Shown: in pieces, positions 50,201 through 62,300 of the stretch | How the letters are laid out: each line of letters begins with the position of its first letter | How positions within the stretch are numbered: position 1 is the stretch's first letter | NCBI GenBank assembly: GCA_023630585.1 | Contig: CM042552.1 | Location: forward strand, 1,443,001-1,507,000 | Direction of reading: 5' to 3' | DNA length: 64,000 bases | Source: Cranoglanis bouderius | Taxonomy: Eukaryota; Chordata; Actinopteri; Siluriformes; Cranoglanididae | Notes under the pieces: generated by a model | What the model was told of the DNA's origin: nothing | Database searches by the model: none | The model's input: only the letters and a program-made list of their open reading frames with translations | Program-made: the position numbers and the translations under genes

Positions 50201-53200
50201 TGCAAAAATAAATCTGCAGCATATAGTATAATTAGAAGAACATATCAAATACCATATACTTATACTATACTACTGATAAATTACTGTGAACACTCTTCCA
50301 TCTCTGTTCCTGTTACGATTCCCCCTGGCGCTGATCGCCGAAGCGTGTGAGCAGCGCACTTCCGCATTCAGTGACTTTTGCTTTGTTTACATTTCCACGT
50401 GTTGTGGTTCGGTTCGTGTCTTGTCTCGGCCCCTGTGTTCTCATTGGTTATGTCCTAATATGTCTCAGGTGTCTTGTGTTTAACTCTGATTGTGTTCATG
50501 TATTTAAACCCCGGTGTTTCTTAGCCTCATTGCGAAGTATTAGTTCAGCTACCTTGTGTTCTGTGTATTGCCAAGCCGTTTGACTTTGTTACATGTTTCC
50601 TGGTTTCGATCCTGCTTCTGTCTCGTGTAACCCCTTTTCAGAGCTACGGGTTATATTTTTTTTTCTAAAATTTAAAACAAGAGTCCGAGTTCCTGGATTT
50701 TGAATGGTGAACTGTCCAGTTAAACCTCTCTATCCCTGATATAATTAAAGAAACTAATTTCTCACCCACAGTCAGCTAAAGGAATTAAATATAATCTTCC
50801 CCACAATTTCTTTATAAATTACTCACTTATCAATTATCAAATAAGCAAAATCACAAACATAGTAGGAAAAAATATATATAACAAATTTATTTATTCTTTA
50901 ACAAAGCTCAAATTACCCTTTGTTAAAAAAAAAATAATGAAAGGAAATAAAAGAAAACAATTAACAAAGGTGATGCAATATCAAAACAATATCTTATTAT
51001 TGCATATTGCAATAGCAAAACAGCTGCTCCCAGCCAATGCTGGGAACCGAGCCAGGTCCACAACCCTAAACCGCACGAACAAATTGAACCTGAACGTCAC
51101 TCTGGACAAGTGCGTCCACCAGATACCATGAACTTAAATGTACCTGCAATCTAAAATAAATTCACACGATATGAAATATCAATATTCAGATTTCACAACC
51201 CATTTCACGCAAATTTCAATTTTAAGGTAATACCTTGAACCAGTTCTTAACGTTGGGGCCCATCTTTCGTTGGTGCACATTCATTAAATGGTGAGCTTCC
51301 AAAGATATTCAGTATTTCTATCCAATAAGTGAATAAACCACTTACGTTCGCGTTCCTGTAAGCTCCCAAAGCAACATGAGACAACTCACGCGATGAAGCT
51401 TCAAAAACACCACAGATTCCCAGTGCTTAGAGATGCCATCCGCAGTTTGCATCCGCAGTGTGGCATGCACACAGACTCTCATGAACTCTCAGTCTCTGGT
51501 GAGCTCTCAATCTCTCTCCGTCACCTCTTCCACGAGTCTAGGCCTCTTTCCAATGTGAAGATCACGAACTCGCACCTTTTCACGTCTCGCATCAGAATAA
51601 AGTCGCTTTCTCTGGTCTCTGCGTCCCTCGTGAGTGTTAACGTCTCGCAATATTCATTTTTAAAACCACATGCGAGCAAAATATACTTTCAAAAGAGTTC
51701 CTGTGAAAACGCTGAGCCCAAGCAAAACGCATCACTCGCCATGTGCGCTCCATCTATCTATTTTACTTCCAGTATTCTTCCCACATGCCTCAGAACTAAA
51801 CAAAGCATTATGGGACTTGTACTTTACATAAACAGACATAAATAAATCCCCAATAATAAAATTAATCACTTAACAGTGGTACTGGGATCACTTTCAGAAC
51901 GATTTTTTCCAGATGATGAACAATAAAACACTGACAGCCAATCAGAATCCATTTGAATTTAAAGCGCCCATGCATTTAAAATGGCAGACCACATCGCAGA
52001 GAAACTAATCGCTGAGGTAGAAAAAAAACCTCCACTTTAAAGAAAACTGATATATGGAAAACAATCGGTTATACCCTCGGAATGAATGGTGAGAAATATT
52101 AACGGAGATGAGATCATAATGCCACGCTAGCAAACATAAAATTACCTCAAGTATCCAGCTTCCTTTGAAGTTGCAGTGAAAAAGACTAGGTGTTGTTTTT
52201 ATTCCACTACATGTTAGCTAAATTCATTGTTTAGGTTGATTAGACAGATTCGCTGTATAAGTGCGCTCGAAACGTATCATGCTGAGGACATCTGCTGATT
52301 ACAGTCATAAAGTCTCATCCATTTTCGCTTTGAAACCGCAGCGCGAGAGTTAAACAGACCCTTATATCGTTCGTTGGTATGGACGCAAATATAATTATCG
52401 TTATAGTTACAGTTATCGTTCCTGGTGTGATCGGGCCTTTAACAACTATGTTATATTTTGTAACTACTACATGTATGACAGGTTATTGGAAGGTATTGCA
52501 ATGCACCAGCAAAAGGGGAATACAAAGTGTTTAAGACTAAGCGTCGAGGTAACATCATCTCCGAATTCTGCGTTAAACTTCACTTCCCAGAACACCACAT
52601 GGCCTGCAAATATGGCTGCAGAGATGGTCACGTTCACCATCTTACTGATCACGCCAACCTGTACACAATTACTGCTGAACTATTTAAGGACTCGCCCACA
52701 CACCCTCATTGGTGACGTATATGCTCTGTGTCCTAGATACCAGTCTAGCTCAAGCCTGGCATTCTACTCTATTGTTACCTGGTTTTTGAATTTGTTTCCT
52801 GTTTTTTGTTTTGATTGATTCTTGTCTTGTCTAGTTCATGTCGTTTGTTGATCGCCTGACCCTTGCCTGTTTCTTGTTTACTATCTTGCTCGTTGATTTG
52901 GATCTGAGATCTTTATCAATAAAGCTTCATGACCCTGCACTTGCATCTGTTCCTGCCACCTGTAAGGTTCAGAGAAATTAATGTCGCTCACTAAACCACA
53001 GGGCATAGCAACGTGGTTAAAGCATTTACAAAATCAAAGCTGACCTCGTCTGTGCTGTGGTGGTTTAGTGTGTATGTTCTCTTTCTCACGTAGAAGAATT
53101 TCACAAATAGCACGTGATCCTGTACTTACCATGAGTGTTGGTTTGGTGGTTAGCATCATTTAATAGATTAGCTGAAAAGAAATAAGACATTTGATTATAA

Positions 53201-56200
53201 AAGTGGAACATGTTTAACGATGTGACAGAAATGTTATGAAGAGGTCAGACAAAAGGTTCATACCTGTTGTTGAATGTGTGGTCTCAGCATGCACTGATGG
53301 ACTCACAATCAGGGTTTGAGTGGAGTGTTTGTGTGTGGAGGGTGTGGTGTGTGAGACAGTGCTGATGGCAGGATCATCTGAAAGAATGGAAACGGTCAAG
53401 CTAAAGTCCAACTTTTTATTCCTGACGGTCCACATTTTCTAGATCCACACACTGAGACTCGATTATCAATCCTTCCATAAAGTGTGTAAATGTTTTCATG
53501 GACAACCAAACAAAAATTTCCTGGCAGATTTATAACATTTTATGATGATAAATGCCAGTCAGTAAGTTACCAAGCATGTTCACTGCATTAAACATTTAAC
53601 CACACCCACAAACCTCTATAAAAGGCAAAGTTTAGAGAATGAAATGACAAATTGACAACTAAATGGTGAAAGAATGCCTTCTAAGCTTGGTGTGTGTGAA
53701 ATATTCCAGGTCACACATACTAACTCCCTTTATAGGGTGCCAATACTTTTGTCCTGATTCACTGGTTAGTACTATTTGTCTTATATTGTCTTATATTTAA
53801 GAGATGTACAAATCTATATTCATTAGAGCCAGTGTTACTGAAATAAAGAAGTGATTTAAATTTGACAGTGAAATCTGTATAATAAAATTGCTGTAAGATT
53901 TGAAGCTGATTAATAGATGTTCACAAACTCTAACACAGACTCTGGAGTGAAACATAGGATAGAAACATTTTTTTCCATATAACTGGATTTTCATGAATAC
54001 CACATTTCTTGTGTAAGTCGTGCTGTGGGCAATTTCCAAATTTTTTTTGTATCTCACTTGATATATGAGGCCCATTCTACATTGTACACTGTGCTTTAAT
54101 AATCTGCCTCAATCACAATGTGTTTGTAATTAGTGAATTAATGTGTGAGATTCTTTTAGTCTCCTCTGTGTAACACTCACCCATTTTAACCAGCAGTCGA
54201 ATCTCTGTGTAAATATCAGGCCCTGTCCGCTCTATCACACACCAGTAAGTGTTTTCATCCTCTGTTCTCAGATCAGTGATGGTGACTGTGAAGACTTTGG
54301 CTGCTGTGTCATCATACAAAAAGAATCTGGTGTCTTCAGCAGGAGATCCAGAACGAACAGGAATGTCTTTGGTTCCAGGCCAATGAGGACATTCACCTCT
54401 GCAGAGATACTTGTTGTTCTCTTCATATCCAGATTCATAGAGGCATTTAATCTGAACTGATCTTCCTCTGTATCCAGTTACTGTAGTTACAGCATCAGTA
54501 CCAGCTGGAGAATAATAGATGGTGGAATGAAATATGATCCAGGACGATGGTGTAAAACATAAGACCAAAATGAAGCTCAGTATCCAGAAATATTAAAGTG
54601 TAAACATTGTGACAAATGTCAAGGTCAAAGTGATTTATGTAGCACATTTAAAACACGAGTGCTGACCAAAGTGCTGCACATCAGTCATAGAAGGAAATAC
54701 ATTAAAATGATAACATAAAATAGAATTAAAATAAATATATAAACAAATAATTACTATAAAGAAACAAACAAGATATAACTAAGACCAGAAAATAAGCAAC
54801 TAGACAGTGGCAAAAAAAAAAAAAGAGCTATATAGATAAGTTTTAAGGGACGATTTACCATAAATGAGTTAATTGTAGTGGAGGATCTGATAGAGAGGGG
54901 CAAACTGTTCCAAAGCCTCGGTGCCATTACAGAAAAGCAACTTTGGAATGGTTAGCAACAACTGAGAAGAGGATCTGAGAGTTTTCTGGGAAATGCGAAA
55001 GCAGCTGAGATCTGAAATATATGGGGGCGAGACCATGCAAGGCTTTAAAAACAAACAATAGAATCTTGAAATCAATTCTGTACTTCACCAGTTACCAGTA
55101 TGTCTTTTAGACAGTCTAAAAGACAAGTCAACGAATTTATACCAGATTTTAATGGGAGGTAGAGCTGTGTATCATCTGCATAACAGTGGTAGGAAACCTT
55201 GTAATGATCAAGAATAGAGCAAAGAGGGAAAAAAGTATAAAGAAAATACAGTCAGACCTAACATGGAGCCTTGTGGCACTCCACAAGTGATGGGGACCGT
55301 GGTCTATGAGAGCGTTCCAATTTCTACCGAAAAACTTCTATTTGTAAGATATAACAAAAACGAGTCTAGTGCGGCGTCATGGATGCCGACCTCATGTTTT
55401 AATCTATGTAGGAGGATATGGTGATGCATGGTGTCAAAAGCAGCGCTTAAGTCCAAAAATACAAGGATGGCACAGTTTCCAGAATCTACAGCTAATAAAA
55501 CATAATTCACTACTTTTAGGTAGTGAAAGCTCTAAAACCTGATTGAAAAGGGTACAAGATACTGACCTCCAAGAAACGTAAGAGAAGAGCCAGTTACAAA
55601 AGATATACATACTGTAGATACAGCACTTTGTGTTTAACAACAGGAAGAAGAGAGATACATTGCAGGCCGACTGCACTGATAAAGCATTAGCCCTGATCCC
55701 TGATCTTTAAACACATAATGTGTAGTTAAGGACTGTTGTTCAGCTAATATACAGATACAAAACCTCTCCAAAGTTAATTTTACGATAAAACTAAGTAGAG
55801 ATAATGTTCCCATGTGTACGTCCCTTGAACATGTATATTCTTTTACTCACCTTTAATCAGGCAGAAGGTGAAGATGAGGAGGATCTTCATTCCAAGTCCT
55901 GACTCACAAACTTCACTTCAGAAAATAAAAAAATAAATAAAAAAACAGTTAGTTTTCTTACACTCCCTCACTGTCTCTGCCTCTGAAAGTGAGGTGGTTT
56001 TAATAGAAATGCCAGATCCACTTCCACTTTTAAACCAGTGACAGAAAACCACTCAGGAAGTGCGTGTGTGAAATCATGAACACGGCTGCTGTAAAAATGT
56101 TTTCAGCTTAAAGCATTAAAGGGATATTTTGAACCCTAAATTGATAAACAGTGGACTTCTGTACCACCCAAAAAAGTTGGGACTATATTTGTTTAAGGAC

Positions 56201-57657
56201 GAGCATCACCGCTTGGACATGGGCAATGTGCTCCTTCCAGAAACCAACCAAAATACAAATTATACATTAATAGGAGCTGCCAAAGACATATGACATATGA
56301 TATCTTATTTAATCTTCTTTACAATGGCATTGGAGTTAAATAAATGAAGTGCACGTTATATCACTAACAAAACATCCCGAGGTGAATAAGTGTTGTCTTA
56401 TTGGGTAAAAGGACGTGTCAATGACAGTAAAGCAGCCGAGGTTAAAACATCACCATAAATTGAGAAGAAACTTTATATTTAAAGTGGGTTTTACCTTGAC
56501 AATTTATTTTGCAGTAGATTGCTATAATCACACCAACAGCGAACAACACTGCACCTGCACTGATCATGATGTAGTTACGGGAAATACATGGAGTGTGTAG
56601 TGGGGTGTAGAAGAAGAAGACTGATCCAGGTGAGGTGGCCATGTGGGACTGGACAACCTGTCACTAGATTTATATGCATTTCCAGAAATTGTAACATAAA
56701 TGATGATACAATGTGCAGCACGTTTTCAGTAGAAGCCATTAATGATGTGAGAAATGAAACTGTGAAATCAACTTGGACCCTGTGGTTAGAGAAGTGTGAA
56801 GTGCTTTGTGAAATGTCTACTTCCTATTAAACTGAACTTGCAAACTGCAGCCTTCGTGTCCAACTGAGTGAGTCAAAAAAAAAAAAAAAAACTCATGGAC
56901 ACAAGACATTTATCCTTCTTCTTTTGACAACTAAGGAAACATATAATTATTACCCATTGAGGGAAAAAAAACTATTTTATAAAACTGAAGTGCCGAGTAG
57001 GACAGTGACTGTATCCTACATGTGGCGCACATGTTCATGCAAAGTCATGAATGACTGCAGACAGAAAGCAATTATTGTTTTCAGTGGCTGAATCTTTGAT
57101 TTAAAAAAAAGGTGATTGCTGCTACTTTTTCATCACTTGCTGCTTTGGTCACACATGACCCGGCTCAATTTCATGCACTCAGAATACACTGGAACACGAG
57201 AACTCCAGCCTGAAGGACCAGTTCGAAACACTGCAAAGCTTGGTGGAGAAGTTGGAGGGACAACGGCATGAGACTCACCGCATGGATGAAAAGAAATTGA
57301 AGGTAAGTGAGAAAAGCCTTAATAACAACTTCGAGGTGCACGTATTAAGAGACTTTTACAATCGTTCAGCCAAAAGTAAAAATCCTACAACATTTTGGAT
57401 GGTGAACTTTCAGCCTCAGGACTCCAAACTGAGAAACCTGGAGGACAGAAGGAAGAAGCTGGAGGAGATGCTCTTAGAGGTAGTCAAAGAGTCCTAGAAG
57501 AAAAGCAGGGTGAGTGAGAAAAGCCTCACGGCATCTGTTTACAACTATGCATTTTCAAAAAAAAAGTGAAGTGGCCCATCGCAGATGAACATTTAACACT
57601 CACATGGCTGTGTTTTAGGAGCTGGAGCGAGAGCGACTGAATTACAGCGACCATTGA
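47210..57657 (+). CDS. Possible coiled-coil gene: four phase-0 exons flanking Ig gene B
   Basis: Four short exons on the plus strand all have acceptor AG, phase-0 borders and, for the first two, strong donors: 47210-47299 (VSIAKAEKSAQNALESRAQL..., donor CAG/GTAAAC), 57183-57302 (NTLEHENSSLKDQFETLQSL..., donor AAG/GTAAGT), 57420-57479 (DSKLRNLEDRRKKLEEMLLE, weak donor GAG/GTAGTC) and 57619-57657 (ELERERLNYSDH, then TGA). The first two share the heptad-like LEHENSxL segment. Composition (E, K, L, Q) indicates a coiled coil; the parent protein is not recognised with confidence. It may be a real gene whose 10-kb intron contains gene B on the opposite strand, or fragments of a duplicated gene. Confidence 0.42.
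47640..48170. mobile_element. Non-autonomous dispersed repeat
   Basis: Contains ACACCTGAAACACATAATGACACATTAGGAACATAACCAATG-type sequence, which is related to 27860-27930 and, inverted, to 50395-50480. No valid coding region is seen. Confidence 0.55.
48167..48221. repeat. 55-base repeat, identical to 58821-58875
   Basis: TACACACAGATATACACAAG through ACATTTTA occurs identically, in the same orientation, 10.6 kb away. Nearby 48551-48660 also resembles 58350-58470, but in a different order. Confidence 0.85.
49246..55890 (-). CDS. Ig gene B: CD300/CMRF35-like (pIgR-like) receptor, inverted copy
   Basis: Predicted type I receptor of 262 or 265 residues. Exons in transcript order: 55851-55890 (signal, MKILLIFTFCLIK), 54181-54504 (Ig V domain), 53264-53377 and 53130-53171 (stalk), 49842-49940 or 49842-49931 (transmembrane; two usable acceptors nine bases apart), 49485-49510 and 49246-49398 (tail). 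Phases agree. The Ig exon keeps QIKC, KYLCRGEC and NTYWC. The stalk donor that is AT in gene A is a normal GT here. The tail has lost the repeated YQSL units of gene A and instead shows DYENV, SVYEVE and SVYQNM. Intron 4 (49941-53129) has grown by repeats. Intron 1 contains a LINE fragment. Confidence 0.83.
50290..50650. mobile_element. Non-autonomous dispersed repeat, inverted
   Basis: Starts TGTTACGATTCCCCCTGGCG and contains GGTTATGTCCTAATATGTCTC, the complement of the family seen at 47970-48070. It lies in gene B intron 4. No credible gene. Confidence 0.55.
50650..52560. other. Unassigned stretch in gene B intron 4
   Basis: No gene recognised. A 150-codon open frame at 51393-51845 has low-complexity S/H/L-rich composition, no domain and no homologue that I recognise, and lies in sequence that looks repetitive. 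Similarity to the gene D flank (AGGTATTG...GCACC near 52490 and 63500) begins at about 52470. Confidence 0.4.
52560..52965. repeat. Dispersed repeat related to 34060-34400
   Basis: Contains CTTCACTTCCCAGAACACC at one end and GATCGCCTGACCCTTGCCTG followed by AATAAAGCTTCATGACCC at the other. It is the second member of the family at 34060-34400. Class not identified. Confidence 0.5.
54181..54504 (-). CDS. Ig gene B V-type immunoglobulin exon
   Basis: 324 bases, same borders as gene A. It begins AGTDAVTTVTGYRGRSVQIK and keeps DTRFFLYDD, FTVTITDLRTEDENTYWC and EIRLLVKM. Changes against gene A cluster in the loops: CSYES to CLYES, CPSW to CPHW, and TLSNIYT to TGPDIYT. Confidence 0.92.
54610..55560 (-). 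mobile_element. LINE reverse-transcriptase fragment
   Basis: Minus-strand frames carry LVFLDLSAAFDTMHHHILLH and LYLTNRSFSVEIGTLS (55304-55510). Further on is CYADDTQLYLPLK near 55140-55190, the YxDD catalytic box of a non-LTR reverse transcriptase. Frames are broken between them. It lies in intron 1 of gene B and is absent from gene A. The sequence between 54610 and 55090 looks like the 3' part of the same or a second element. Confidence 0.75.
56047..56085 (-). promoter_or_regulatory. Conserved ETS-like promoter motif of Ig gene B
   Basis: ACTCAGGAAGTGCGTGTGTG is the inverted counterpart of the gene A element at 38150-38180 and lies about 170 bases upstream of the gene B start codon. Confidence 0.45.
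56200..56830 (-). pseudogene. Ig fragment C: orphan transmembrane exon
   Basis: The complement of 56491-56573 reads YIMISAGAVLFAVGVIIAIY, nearly identical to the transmembrane exon of genes A and B, followed by the same donor (CAAG/GTAAAACC). Upstream of it the acceptor and the first codons are deleted: sequence that lies hundreds of bases away in gene A (CACACTCCATGTATTTCC) abuts the exon directly. No signal, Ig or tail exon is next to it. This is a broken third copy. Confidence 0.75.
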
Positions 57658-59372
57658 TCCCATTACGTAGATACTAATGTAAGCTTTTCTTCTCATTAAA
57701 CCACGACTGCTATTTTTAACATGGAATCAATGAAGTCAAAGAAGCGGAAACAATAAGATCGCCGACAAAGGAGCTGCACATCGTCTAGCATGATGAAAAT
57801 AAAAAATAATACATGAAACAAGAATGAAATTAAAGATGATATATGAAATATTTTGAAATGTTCAGTTTATATTTTGTGTTTCATGGGAAGAAGAAAATGA
57901 CATTGCAGAGTTGCAATTCAGTTGAGAACATATAAGTAAGTGGAAAAGTGTAAGTGAAAAGCGTTCTCCCTGTCGACGGGGATCACAAGGTTGAATCCTG
58001 GTGATGCCAGGCTAGTTTATACTTCACGCATCACTTTTGTGTGTTAGCCTTCACCCTCTCCAGCTGGAAGTTATGCTGTGATTGGGGAGAGTTAGCTAGT
58101 GGATGGGAATTGGCTAATCATTTACCAACATATGCTGGGTGTGTGTGTACAATTATTATTATTATTTTTTTTTCATTCGTATACCTCAGTTTTGCTGCTA
58201 TGTATGTAAGTTAGTGTGCATATTCCATGGTACAGCCATTCACACCAGTAGAACATTACTGTTTACCACTTTTTCTATCTTGAGTTTCTATTTAGGGATG
58301 TAGGACCCTTACAAATGCCTAGTAGTGCCCTTGACAAAGTGCTTAATAACAAATCAGCCTGTCAGATTGTGCTCTTTTGTTTACTTTCCAGTGGACTCCG
58401 AGTGAAGACTTTAAGCTGTAAACACAGTGATGTGAACCACAGCAAGTGCAGTTTTAGAAACTCTCCCAAAGCTGGACCTTTTTTTTTGTTTATAATTCTT
58501 TTTTTTTTTTCATTATTGCACCCACAGCATCATAATATAATGAAAGGAATCACATCCTTTATCACAGTTTGATATTATGATAAAATAGTAAATATTACTT
58601 TATTGTTTGTGATGGAAAACAAATAAAATGCTCAGAAGCATTTCAACATTTTCTAATCACATCTACAACAGTAAAGATTTACTGGTGGTTGAGTAGAAAC
58701 AAAAGCAAATACAGACATAATAAATATCATAAATAAGTTACTCCACTTCCTGATAGAAATATCCTGATTTATAATCTATGACCCATATATAATATTGCTC
58801 AACAAAAGTGAAAGAAGCCGTACACACAGATATACACAAGGTTCAAGAGGAAGAGTATACATGCCACACATTTTACTATTAAAAGCTACATAAACCTTAA
58901 TGAGAAATAAATAAACATATTAAACCCAGATTTTATAAACACCTTGAAGCTGGTGAAACTTGGAATATAATGTAATAATTTGTATAAATATAAACTAGGA
59001 GTAAACACAGTACATAAACAGGAGGATTATATAACAAGTTATACTAAACTACTGAGTGACAGGGTGGTGTGATGAAGTGGAATTACTGTTACCACCACAA
59101 AGTTGATTATTTTTACATAACTGCATGACCCAGGTGTTGTATTCCTCTCATACCACAACAATTTGCCATCAATTTAAAATGTTAAAATATATTAAAATAA
59201 AAGAAGACTTTTTATCTGTTGCACTGCTGTCAGGACTGCTGTTATAGAAAATTAATCAACACCTTCCGACCAATCAGATTTGAGGACTAGACAGCACTGT
59301 GGTATAAAGTAATAAAAAGAGTGCTACAAATTACAAATAACTCAGAATGATTAGCGTTCTGATGTATGCTAA
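57658..59372. other. Spacer between the coiled-coil exons and Ig gene D
   Basis: No gene seen. It holds T and A runs, a stretch (58350-58470) similar to 48551-48660, the 55-base repeat at 58821-58875 and an inverted MITE-like copy at 59210-59300. Confidence 0.5.
59210..59305. repeat. Inverted copy of the dispersed MITE-like repeat
   Basis: The complement AATCTGATTGGTCGGAAGGTG...CTATAACAGCAGTCCTGACAG matches the copy at 4516-4640. Confidence 0.5.
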
Positions 59373-62300
59373 CTAGCCACGTTCAGTAATATTAACAGTA
59401 GCATAGTCACATGAGTCGTTCTCGTTCTTCACTGCTGGAGCTGCACCATTAGATCTGGTGCTAAAACTCACTGCTGCGTATGTTGGACTTTCACCAGATT
59501 TCATAACTGATGGTGGAGCAGCACTGACTGAGGAATCAGAGAGAATTGTGGGTAACTGAGCCGTGGAGTAGACGTCCTGATCAGGAGAATCTGATGGGTG
59601 TTGCACTGTAGCATAAACAGTTTGTGAAGAATCACAGGGAACTGTGGGTAATCCTGTGTTGGAATATAACTCAGATGAGGTTGAGGGTAGCTGAGCAGTG
59701 GAGTAAAGTGTGTTAGAAAGACATCTGTCTTCAGTCTCCTCATAATCATAGACAGGACATGGAAACAAAAACAAACAAACAAAAAAACAAACAAACAGAT
59801 TAAAGTCTTAAATACAGTCTGAGCCTTGTATATTTTTTATTTTATTAATTTAAGCCAGCTGTTTAAATTTGCATTTCTAGAATATTTAATACATTGTTTT
59901 GTCAGCGTTCTCAGGTACAGAATTCAGCCAGGTAGAAACATTGACATTGACATAAGGAGAGTAAATATAAAATGATACTTATTTATAGATTTGTGCTCAA
60001 TGAAACTGATTTAATGGATAATTGTATGTTTATGTTCATTGCTTTCGTAATTAAAAATAATTCTGGTCATGTCTGAGGAAAAACTCAATTAAATAGCTTT
60101 AAATTTGTAACAGCATAGTACTGGAACTGTATTACTGTATACTTCATGCCTGTTATTCTGCTCACCACGGTTGTAAAGAGTGATTATCTGAGTTACTATA
60201 TAACTGCATAAATGTGCAGGTGTACAAGTGTTCCTAATAAAGTGGACAGTGACTAATCCCCCCACCAGAGGGAGACAGAGCGCTGTCTCTCGATAATTAG
60301 TGACAACTAGCTCCACCTGTGCCTGGCCTATTTAAGGGCTGCTTACAGGTTGGTAAAATGCTCAGTCTTGAGTTCACACGGTGAGAGTGAGAGTAAGTTG
60401 GTGCCAGTCGCCTTGTCAACCTAGACACTTTTTAGAGCCTTCAGGTTCCATCTCTTGGGGAGGGGGAAAAAAAAAACCTTTTGTTTCCTGGTTAGCTCTC
60501 TGTAGTGAGCAGTCAGAGGTTCCTCTCCTGATGGTCCTAAGTTTCTGCCTTTATTTTCTTTGTTCTTATTCTCACTATATTTCCTGGGTTTGTTTGCTGA
60601 AGGGCAAGTATCAGGCCTTATACCTCCTAAGCCTAGCTCCCTTTTTGATTTCAGTCCTCCTTGTGGCATGCCGGTAATGCACTTGCTTTCTAACCCAATT
60701 GGTGGCTCACTCAGTTTGTTCAGGTCTCCTGTATAGTGAGGCCTGGGTTAAATTATGGCATGGGATGAGTCACCCCCTTTTTTGTTTGTTTTTATGTATA
60801 TATATATATATATTCACCTAGAACATACAGGGTTTTCTCTACAGATTCAATTCACCTTGCAGATTATATACAAACTTCAACAGAGAGTCGGCTAATGTAA
60901 ATGGTTGGTTTAGTGCAATACATCAGATGTGACTGCAATATTGTTTCTGTGGTTTTATTAAAACTGAAAAAAAGATTTTGGAAAAACACAACTCACCACA
61001 TGGAGGTTTGAGGAGCTTTTTGGACACTGGGCTTGAGATGAATCTGAGAGTGGGGGGAAATGTATTTAACCATTTTAAGAATGATTATATTTAACAAATT
61101 AATGAATACAGTTTGTAAATGGGCCTTGTTATTATATCCTTGTCATGTCATTGTACATTTCTGTCCACTAGGGGGAATTATTGTTCGGTCACTGGGGACT
61201 GAACAATGAATGACTTGATTAATAGAGTGAAACCTATTCATTATGTTAAATTATATCAACATTCAACAAAAGTCCAACACTATTCTACAAATGTAAAAAA
61301 TTAAAATGTAATTTAGAGCAAAATAAAACTTAGCATGCAATACTGACTAATAAAACGTAAAATATTTTATTTACATTATTTTTTAAATGATTAATCCATG
61401 ACCACTGTAATAATTTAATTTTCTTTCTCTTTCTTTGTAACAGGAATAATAATAATAATAATAATAAACCAGCAACAGCGTCTCTAAAGAAACTAAACCA
61501 ATACGTTAAAAAATCAAATAAAAATCTGCACTCGTTAACGGCCACAAAATGACGTCACCGCTCTCTTCACTCAATATCCAATGAACGCGCTCCATTTCAA
61601 ATAGTGGACCGTTTAGAATGCGAGCGCGCGCAGTGTCACTCCCTCACTCTGTCAGGAGAAAGCCAGGAGCCGTAAGTTTCACTTTTCATTTGCCAAATTA
61701 GCATATTAGCTAGCTAGCCAAGCATCATGTAAAAAACAAACAAACAAACAAAAAAACCGCTTTTACTGTGTAGAGATAAACTGTGAGCTTACAGCTATAG
61801 TTTAATATTATCAGTAATATCAGGAGTGATTTAATCTGTCAGATGTGGTTCCAATTTGCCGAGCAGCTAGCAGAGTTTATTTAACTAGCTAACAACTTTA
61901 GCTTGCTTGTTTATGTCCCTAGTTAGCCGACTTTAAAATGTATTTAAAAAGCGAGAATCGTGAGTAATCAGGTTATGCTAATAATTTGTTGGTAAATAAG
62001 AAAAGATCAGTTGAAAACATTGGAGTTACAACTTCATTAAACTAATTCCTAAAAAAAGTTCTGAGCACCGATATTACAAAACTGATATCTGACTATGGAA
62101 AAATATCGGGAAAATATCGGGAAAACCGATTATCAGTCGATCACTGAGAGTTAATTCTTAATTTAGTAACACATTAAGCGATTGTGTGAATGAAACTAAA
62201 ATGTGTGTGTTTGTGGTACCTTGGGTCTTTTTCCTCTGTAGAGCGACAGCAAATAACAGGGCAATGAGAAGCAGCAGTAGAACCACAGACACAGCAGTGA

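Noticed and set aside
51393..51845. 150-codon plus-strand frame in gene B intron 4
   Set aside because: No domain, biased composition, surrounding sequence looks repetitive and no splice context supports it.
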